Made by a program: the position numbers and the translations under genes
Assembly: GCA_964628835.1 (NCBI GenBank)
Contig: CAZVME010000080.1
Coordinates: 1 to 15,161, forward strand
DNA: 15,161 bases
Direction: 5' to 3'
Source of the DNA: JAAGZL01 sp964628835
Lineage (GTDB): Bacteria; Pseudomonadota; Gammaproteobacteria; Chromatiales; Chromatiaceae
The notes under the pieces: generated by a model
What the model was told of the DNA's origin: nothing
The model's database searches: none
What the model saw: the letters and a program-made list of their open reading frames with translations, nothing else
In this document: positions 7,060-11,886 of the stretch, in pieces
How positions within the stretch are numbered: the first letter of the stretch is position 1
How the letters are laid out: each line of letters begins with the position of its first letter

Positions 7060-7707
7060 ATGAAGATTCTGTCTGTGGTAATACTTTCGTTCGTGGTACT
7101 AATCTCAGCCTGTTCAGATGACCCGGAAAAACAGAGCCAGTCAGATCCCAAAGCGCCCGCAAATAACGAAGCCACGTCCGAAACAACCAAGCCCATCCAG
7201 GCTGCAGAGGCCCCTAAGCCAGAGCAAATGGCAAAAGCTCCAACCCCAACAACAAACACTCCGCAACCTACTCTCGCTGAGTCAGTGCCAAAACCAGTAT
7301 CTGATTCAGAAAACTGCGTAGTTGATCCTGTAACAGGCCGGGTGGTTTGCAGCACGGGCCTTTGTGCCCTTTTCAATGATCTATGCCCACCAGGCACCCC
7401 AATGGGCATGGCGAAAATCCCATTCGAAATAGGCTACAACATTGCAACATCATTTGGTTCTGGTGCGTTGACTGTAGCTAAGACCGGCTTAGAGAAAACA
7501 GATGCTGGAACCGTTGTTGTTGAAAAGGTCTCTAAGGTTGGAACAGCTGTTTCTAAAGAGTTCTCTAATGCGCTATACCAAATCAGGAAAGCAATTAAGG
7601 CCTTACTGGCTGATCCACCAGAGGAATTTAATGCGGTGGGAAAGCCAAATAATGACAGCTCACAGGTCATGAATAAGCCCAAGGTAGCGTATCAGGCGAC
7701 CAAATAG
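7060..7707 (+). CDS. Unrecognised lipoprotein with a four-cysteine cluster
   Basis: No family is recognised. The 215-residue product starts MKILSVVILSFVVLISAC, a lipoprotein signal with lipobox ISAC and modified cysteine C18. Serine at +2 predicts the outer membrane. Residues about 20-80 are a Pro/Ala/Thr/Lys-rich linker. Then come four cysteines, C86, C97, C102 and C109, spaced x10, x4, x6, in CVVDPVTGRVVC, STGLC and ALFNDLC. These may form disulfides or bind metal. The rest is moderately hydrophobic with KTGLEK- and KVSKVG-like segments. GGAG (7050-7053) six bases before ATG 7060 fixes the start; an in-frame TTG at 7048 is less likely. The gene looks more AT-rich than its neighbours and interrupts the usual hflD-purB pairing, which suggests later insertion. 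Confidence 0.82.
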   Translation: MKILSVVILSFVVLISACSDDPEKQSQSDPKAPANNEATSETTKPIQAAEAPKPEQMAKAPTPTTNTPQPTLAESVPKPVSDSENCVVDPVTGRVVCSTGLCALFNDLCPPGTPMGMAKIPFEIGYNIATSFGSGALTVAKTGLEKTDAGTVVVEKVSKVGTAVSKEFSNALYQIRKAIKALLADPPEEFNAVGKPNNDSSQVMNKPKVAYQATK

Positions 7708-7819
7708 TTCCATATTACAACTACCGCCAGACAACCACCGCACGAATCTAACTGGGTTGGTTTAATCCTGCCCCATCTGACCTGACCACAATCCATTCCA
7801 ACCAGCCAGAGCCTGGATG

Positions 7820-7837
7820 CCACAGACTGGGCTGTGG
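7820..7837. promoter_or_regulatory. Inverted repeat in the purB promoter, possible operator
   Basis: CCACAG (7820-7825) and CTGTGG (7832-7837) form a perfect 6-bp inverted repeat with a 6-base spacer. It lies across the -35 to -10 interval of the purB promoter, ending three bases before TATAAT. The placement suits a repressor operator. It does not resemble the PurR consensus (ACGCAAACGTTTTCGT) as I know it. Confidence 0.3.
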
Positions 7838-7846
7838 TGCTATAAT
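7838..7846 (+). promoter_or_regulatory. Extended -10 promoter for purB
   Basis: TGCTATAAT is a perfect extended -10. At 17-base spacing the -35 is GCCACA, which matches TTGACA only in its last three bases. Transcription would start near 7853, giving a leader of about 29 nt before the purB ATG. This separates purB from the lipoprotein gene in front. Confidence 0.6.
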
Positions 7847-7881
7847 ATTATGTTTTCCTAACAGATAACGAGTATTAAGCT

Positions 7882-9249
7882 ATGGAACTAACCTCCCTCA
7901 CAGCAGTTTCTCCGGTTGATGGCCGCTACGGAAGCAAAGTCACTGATCTGCAACCGATATTCAGTGAATTCGGACTCATCAGACACCGGGTGCAGGTGGA
8001 GATACGCTGGCTTCAGGCCCTGGCCAACCAGCAGGAGATCGCAGAAGTTCCAGCGCTTAGTGAACATGCAAATAACATCCTCAACAGCATTATCGACAAG
8101 TTCAACGTGGATGATGCCCATCGGGTCAAAAATATAGAGCGCACCACCAATCATGATGTAAAGGCGGTGGAATATTTCCTTAAAGAGAAGATCGCTGGCA
8201 ACCAGGAACTGGAGGCAATCAGCGAATTTATCCACTTTGCCTGCACCTCCGAAGACATAAACAACCTCTCCCACGCACTCATGCTGCGGGAGGGCCGGGG
8301 CCAGGTGCTGCTGCCACAGATGGACGAGGTGATCAGCGCCATCAAGGCCATGGCGCACGAACACGCCGACCAGCCCATGCTCTCGCGGACTCACGGTCAA
8401 CCCGCCTCCCCCACCACCCTGGGTAAAGAGATGGCGAACGTGGCCCATCGTCTGCAACATCAGCGCAATCAGGTGGCATCTGTCGCCATGCTCGGAAAGA
8501 CCAACGGTGCAGTTGGTAACTACAATGCCCACATGGTGGCCTACCCAGAGCTGGACTGGCCAGCATTTGCCCAAAATTTTGTGGAGTCCCTGGGGCTGAC
8601 CTGGAATCCATACACCATTCAGATCGAGCCCCACGACTATATGGCAGAGCTGTTTGATGCCACCGCCCGTTTTAATACCATATTGATCGATTTCTGCCGT
8701 GACATCTGGAGCTATATCTCCATAGGCCACTTCAAGCAGAGGACTATCGCCGGTGAGGTGGGATCTTCCACCATGCCGCATAAGGTCAACCCCATCGACT
8801 TTGAAAACGGTGAGGGCAACTTGGGTATAGCCAACGCCCTGTTCGGACATCTGGCCACCAAACTGCCCATCTCCAGATGGCAGCGTGATCTGACCGACTC
8901 CACCGTGTTGCGTAACCTGGGCGTAGGCCTGGCCCACACCAGTATAGCCCTGCAATCCATCCTGCGTGGCATCTCCAAATTGGAAGTAAACAGTGCCAGC
9001 CTGGAGCGAGACCTTGATGCCAACTGGGAAGTATTGGCCGAACCGGTTCAGACCGTCATGCGTAGATACGGCATCGAGAAGCCATACGAAAAGCTGAAGG
9101 AGCTAACACGCGGACAGCGCATTACCCAGGCCGATATGCTGCAGTTTGTGGACGGACTGGAACTACCGGACGCGGCCAAGGAGGCACTGAAAAAGCTGAC
9201 TCCGGCCAGTTACATAGGCAATGCCAGCGAACAGGCCAAAGATATCTAG
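7882..9249 (+). CDS. purB: Adenylosuccinate lyase PurB
   Basis: Catalyses two steps of purine synthesis: SAICAR to AICAR plus fumarate, and adenylosuccinate to AMP plus fumarate. The 455 residues match the E. coli-type enzyme (456). The N-terminus LTSLTAVSPVDGRYGSK is typical. The catalytic histidine H171 is in RTHGQPASPTT, and the superfamily signature SSTMPHKVNPIDFENGEGN begins at S295 with the catalytic serine in the flexible loop. TSEDINN near 122-128 binds substrate. Nothing is missing. It has its own promoter at 7838-7846, and a GC-rich hairpin lies just after the stop codon. Confidence 0.98.
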   Translation: MELTSLTAVSPVDGRYGSKVTDLQPIFSEFGLIRHRVQVEIRWLQALANQQEIAEVPALSEHANNILNSIIDKFNVDDAHRVKNIERTTNHDVKAVEYFLKEKIAGNQELEAISEFIHFACTSEDINNLSHALMLREGRGQVLLPQMDEVISAIKAMAHEHADQPMLSRTHGQPASPTTLGKEMANVAHRLQHQRNQVASVAMLGKTNGAVGNYNAHMVAYPELDWPAFAQNFVESLGLTWNPYTIQIEPHDYMAELFDATARFNTILIDFCRDIWSYISIGHFKQRTIAGEVGSSTMPHKVNPIDFENGEGNLGIANALFGHLATKLPISRWQRDLTDSTVLRNLGVGLAHTSIALQSILRGISKLEVNSASLERDLDANWEVLAEPVQTVMRRYGIEKPYEKLKELTRGQRITQADMLQFVDGLELPDAAKEALKKLTPASYIGNASEQAKDI

Positions 9250-9273
9250 CGGTCAGCTCCCCCCACACCCACA

Positions 9274-9301
9274 GAGACGGTGGAATCGACCCCACCGTCT
9301 C
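9274..9301 (+). terminator. Hairpin after purB, possible terminator
   Basis: GAGACGGTGG (9274-9283) and CCACCGTCTC (9292-9301) form a perfect 10-bp stem with an 8-base loop, 25 bases after the purB stop. No T-run follows, so it is not a standard intrinsic terminator; it may protect the mRNA 3' end or act with Rho. Confidence 0.45.
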
Positions 9302-9321
9302 CCATCCAGGCCTGCATAAAC

Positions 9322-9337
9322 TGTGAAGTAATTCACA
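9322..9337. promoter_or_regulatory. CRP/Vfr-type binding site
   Basis: TGTGA-N6-TCACA is present with both half-sites perfect; the symmetry extends one base inward (TGTGAA with TTCACA). The centre falls at 9329.5. Relative to a start at about 9371 set by the TAAAAT box, this is -41.5, the class II activator position. CRP and Pseudomonas Vfr share this core; the window holds no crp gene, so which protein binds is unknown. Confidence 0.6.
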
Positions 9338-9358
9338 TCCAACCAGAATTATATTCGC

Positions 9359-9364
9359 TAAAAT
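9359..9364 (+). promoter_or_regulatory. -10 box of the CRP-linked promoter
   Basis: TAAAAT matches TATAAT at 5 of 6 and lies where a class II CRP promoter needs it, 21 bases after the end of the CRP site. No -35 is seen, which is usual for activator-dependent promoters. The start would be near 9370-9372. Confidence 0.5.
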
Positions 9365-9370
9365 TAACCA

Positions 9371-9463
9371 CAAGTTTTAAGACAGCGTTATTTTTTTATT
9401 ACTAACGCACAGTTCCCCGATTGCCCTGCTTGCCATCCCTGGCGTGCGGGGTTCTTTTTTTTT
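9371..9463 (+). ncRNA. Predicted small RNA of about 93 nt, possibly CRP-activated
   Basis: Bounded upstream by the CRP site and TAAAAT box and downstream by a strong intrinsic terminator. It has no ATG-started ORF. Predicted structure: a hairpin of GCGTTA (9385-9390) with TAACGC (9403-9408) holding a U-rich 12-base loop (TTTTTTTATTAC), then the terminator hairpin with a C-rich 15-base loop. A U-rich loop plus a nine-T 3' tail is what Hfq-binding RNAs show, and the C-rich loop could pair with purine-rich ribosome-binding sites. The alternative is an attenuated leader of the gene at 9551. I recognise no known sRNA family. Its existence is inferred. Confidence 0.45.
9415..9463 (+). terminator. 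Intrinsic terminator with nine-T tract
   Basis: CCCCG (9415-9419) pairs with CGGGG (9447-9451); after a two-base internal mismatch, TGCC (9422-9425) pairs with GGCG (9441-9444, one wobble), leaving a 15-base loop. GTTC then nine Ts (9455-9463) follow. It ends either the predicted small RNA or a leader transcript running toward 9551. Confidence 0.7.
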
Positions 9464-9550
9464 ACGCCGATAGTTGTCTACACTTAGGGCAGAAGAAACC
9501 TAAAAAATAGTTGGGAGCCGTCCCACAGACCAGAGGCCGGGTACAACCGA

Positions 9551-10081
9551 ATGATAGAGAGTGAAGCCACCCCTAAATTACTGAATGCCGTACTTGGGAA
9601 CAGCTCTGGAAAAACTCACCTCAACAGTGTTGAACAGTGCCGTCAGGCGGCTTTTAGCCTTACCTCCCAGGCTAAAAATTCCATCTATATATTCAGTCAT
9701 GATCTGGAGCCACAGATATATAACCAGGCTCCTTTCGTGGAGGCAGTAAAAGAGCTTGCCATCCGTAGCCGACAACCCTGTGTCCGAATCCTGCTTCAGA
9801 ATAACGATAAGGCGCAACGAGAGGGCCACAGATTGGTGCAACTGTGGCGCCGTCTCACCAGTAAAATCGAGATCAGGCGTCCCCACCCAGACTATATTGA
9901 ACACCCGGAGAGCTTTCTGCTGGTAGATGAGACCGGATACCTGCACCATAGGTTCTATACTGGCTATGAGGCCATGGTTGATTTCAACTCGCCACTGGAG
10001 ACCAGAAGACTAAGCGGGTTTTTTAAAGAGGTATGGGAACAGAGTGAACCCGATTCTGATCTGCGAGATCTACACATATAG
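9551..10081 (+). CDS. PLD-like small protein, probably the DUF7931 type
   Basis: A 176-residue soluble protein with no signal peptide. The alternating pattern SIYIFSHDLEPQIYNQAPFVEAVKELA (44-70) then VRILLQNN (78-85) resembles one half of a phospholipase D fold. The place of an HKD motif holds HPESFLLVD (118-126), with no lysine and with the Asp one residue off, so catalysis of PLD type is unlikely. RFYTGYEAMVDFNSP follows at 134-148, and FFKEVWEQS near the end is typical of the fold. I believe this is the domain now called DUF7931, which in Pseudomonas is the tail of a GNAT protein encoded a little after purB; here it stands alone. The function is unknown. The secretin-like gene follows 31 bases later. 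The start has only a weak ribosome-binding site. Confidence 0.8.
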   Translation: MIESEATPKLLNAVLGNSSGKTHLNSVEQCRQAAFSLTSQAKNSIYIFSHDLEPQIYNQAPFVEAVKELAIRSRQPCVRILLQNNDKAQREGHRLVQLWRRLTSKIEIRRPHPDYIEHPESFLLVDETGYLHHRFYTGYEAMVDFNSPLETRRLSGFFKEVWEQSEPDSDLRDLHI

Positions 10082-10112
10082 CGGCCAATTCCAACTCTGG
10101 TCAGGAGATTAA

Positions 10113-10931
10113 ATGCGCCGAATTCTGCTACTGCTGCTGTTGGTTCACTGCCATGTCCTGATTGCTGGCAATCACATGGAGATCATCCAGCTCAAGTCGC
10201 GTCCGGCCAGTGAGATCATCCCCATCATCAAGCCACTTCTGGAACCGGGCAGCAGCCTGAGCGGTATCAACAACCAGCTTATAATCCGCGCCACGCCGCA
10301 GCAGATCACCGAGATCAGAAAATTACTGGAGCAGATCGACCGCCCCATCCGCAAATTGATCATATATGTGCGCCACGGCGCCAGCTACAACCTTAACCGG
10401 GACAGTGTCAGCCTGGATATCAACCGAAAACTGGGTAGGCACTCCAGGATTGTAACCGGACGCCGCACCCCACCCGGGACCAGTCGCCTCAGGGCCAGAT
10501 CCGCCAGCACCAGGAACCAGTTGGACTCCACCCAGCATGTGCAGACCCTGGAGGGCAAACCCGCCTTTATCGCCACCGGCAAATCTGTACCCATAGACGA
10601 ACAGACCACCATAATCTCCGGCGGTGTGGTGCAGCAGCAAAACACCATCAGATACCGCGACGTGACCACTGGGTTTTACGTAGTCCCATATCTCAATGGT
10701 GATCAGGTCACACTAAATATTTCACCGCAGATGCAGCGCCAGGGCTCCATCCACGGCACCTATGATATTACCAGCGCTCACACCACTGTCAGGGGGCAGA
10801 TCGGTGAGTGGATATCCATTGGCGGCATAGCCAGCAGTATCGAACGTAACCGTTCTGACATACTCAGAAGATCCCAGACCTCCGGTCATGACGACAGGTC
10901 TATTCAACTGCTGGTGCAGGAAATCCAGTAA
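10113..10931 (+). CDS. Short secretin-like protein (N-domain plus partial secretin domain)
   Basis: An exported protein of 272 residues. Residues 1-18 are a signal peptide (ILLLLLLVHCHVLIAG). Residues 22-86 form a secretin N1/NolW-type domain: the MEIIQLKSRPASEII start, the NNQLIIRATPQQI core and the IRKLLEQIDRPIRKLIIYV end are typical. After a basic, Ser/Arg/Thr-rich stretch (105-140), residues 143-270 resemble part of the secretin domain: TLEGKPAFIATGKSVPI, YRDVTTGFYVVPYLNGDQVTLNISPQ, the VRGQIGEWISIGGI strand and a closing IQLLVQEIQ. True secretins (PilQ, GspD) are over twice as long, so it probably cannot build a normal gated pore by itself. AGGAG (10103-10107) five bases before the ATG fixes the start. 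Likely co-transcribed with the gene before it. Confidence 0.8.
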   Translation: MRRILLLLLLVHCHVLIAGNHMEIIQLKSRPASEIIPIIKPLLEPGSSLSGINNQLIIRATPQQITEIRKLLEQIDRPIRKLIIYVRHGASYNLNRDSVSLDINRKLGRHSRIVTGRRTPPGTSRLRARSASTRNQLDSTQHVQTLEGKPAFIATGKSVPIDEQTTIISGGVVQQQNTIRYRDVTTGFYVVPYLNGDQVTLNISPQMQRQGSIHGTYDITSAHTTVRGQIGEWISIGGIASSIERNRSDILRRSQTSGHDDRSIQLLVQEIQ

Positions 10932-10986
10932 CAACTATAAACTCCATTTGCATCAGTTCACCCTGTAAATCGCAGACCCTCCGTAG

Positions 10987-11011
10987 CATAATACGCCGCT
11001 GGATCATCCAG
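10987..11011 (+). promoter_or_regulatory. Possible mscS promoter with palindrome at the start site
   Basis: CATAAT (10987-10992) has TGTAAA 17 bases upstream as a weak -35 (3 of 6). Right after it is the palindrome CTGGAT-C-ATCCAG (10999-11011), which would cover the start point near 10999. This placement suits an operator, or a 5' hairpin in the transcript. Both elements are inferred from short matches. Confidence 0.3.
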
Positions 11012-11032
11012 TAACCATTAAGGAGCGCAGCC

Positions 11033-11851
11033 ATGCCTGAAACCGGAGAACTAAATCAAATTATATCCACCTATGTTGTTCCCTGGGGTATTAACATAGT
11101 CCTGGCCCTTGCCATATTTATCGTTGGCCGCACCATCTCCAAGATTCTGATCAATCTGCTGAAGAAGATCCTGCATAAAACAGAGATGGACGAAATCCTG
11201 ATCAACTTCGTCTCTTCCATCGTCAAAACCGCCCTGCTGTTATTTATAATTATCGCGGCTCTGGACCAGCTGGGGTTAGACACCACATCCCTGATCGCCC
11301 TTTTGGGTGCCGCGGGTCTGGCCGTCGGTCTGGCCCTGCAAAACTCACTACAGAATTTTGCCTCCGGTGTGATGCTTATAGTGTTCCGCCCTTTCAAGGC
11401 CGGCGACATGGTGGAAGCAGGTGGCACTGCTGGCATGGTGGAATCGATCACCATCTTCAATACCATTCTGCGTACCGGTGACAACCGTGAGGTAATAGTA
11501 CCCAACGGTTCTATCTACAACGACAACATCATCAACTACTCAGCCCGAGCCACCAGGCGCATAGATATGGTGTTTGGTATCGGCTATGACGACGACATCA
11601 AGCAGGCCAAGGAGATCATGCAGGATATCCTGGAGCAGGATGAACGCATCCATAAAGATCCTGCTCCCCTGGTGGCAGTGGCAGAACTGGCAGACAGCAG
11701 CGTTAACTTCAATGTTCGCCCCTGGGTCGATACCGGTGATTACTGGGCGGTAAAAGCTGATCTGACCGAGAAGATCAAGCTGGCATTTGACGCCAACAAT
11801 ATCTCCATCCCCTACCCGCAGATGGACCTGCATATCGATAAGCAAGATTGA
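11033..11851 (+). CDS. mscS: Small-conductance mechanosensitive channel MscS
   Basis: An inner-membrane homoheptameric channel that opens under membrane tension and releases solutes on osmotic down-shock. Length 272 against 286 in E. coli. Membrane segments: TM1 about 16-38 (WGINIVLALAIFIVG), TM2 about 58-78 (FVSSIVKTALLLFIIIAAL), and the pore helix TM3 about 86-116 with the Gly/Ala-rich packing face LLGAAGLAVGLALQ and the kink region NSLQNFASG. FRPFKAGD (118-125) begins the beta domain, and NGSIYNDNIINYS is a family signature. The C-terminal alpha/beta domain ends with NISIPYPQMDLH. AAGGAG (11020-11025) seven bases before the ATG supports the start. rapA follows after 35 bases. Confidence 0.95.
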   Translation: MPETGELNQIISTYVVPWGINIVLALAIFIVGRTISKILINLLKKILHKTEMDEILINFVSSIVKTALLLFIIIAALDQLGLDTTSLIALLGAAGLAVGLALQNSLQNFASGVMLIVFRPFKAGDMVEAGGTAGMVESITIFNTILRTGDNREVIVPNGSIYNDNIINYSARATRRIDMVFGIGYDDDIKQAKEIMQDILEQDERIHKDPAPLVAVAELADSSVNFNVRPWVDTGDYWAVKADLTEKIKLAFDANNISIPYPQMDLHIDKQD

Positions 11852-11886
11852 ACTGTAGCGCAGCAGCAGAGGTCCTTTAGCTATAT

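Noticed and set aside
7752..7805. Inverted repeat CTGGGTTGG / CCAACCAG after the lipoprotein gene
   Set aside because: It has a bulge, a 37-base loop and no T-run, so it is too weak to call a terminator.
7888..8955. A 355-codon open frame on the minus strand
   Set aside because: It is fully antisense to purB, and its translation is rich in His, Gln, Gly and Val with no recognisable motif; it is a shadow of the purB reading frame.
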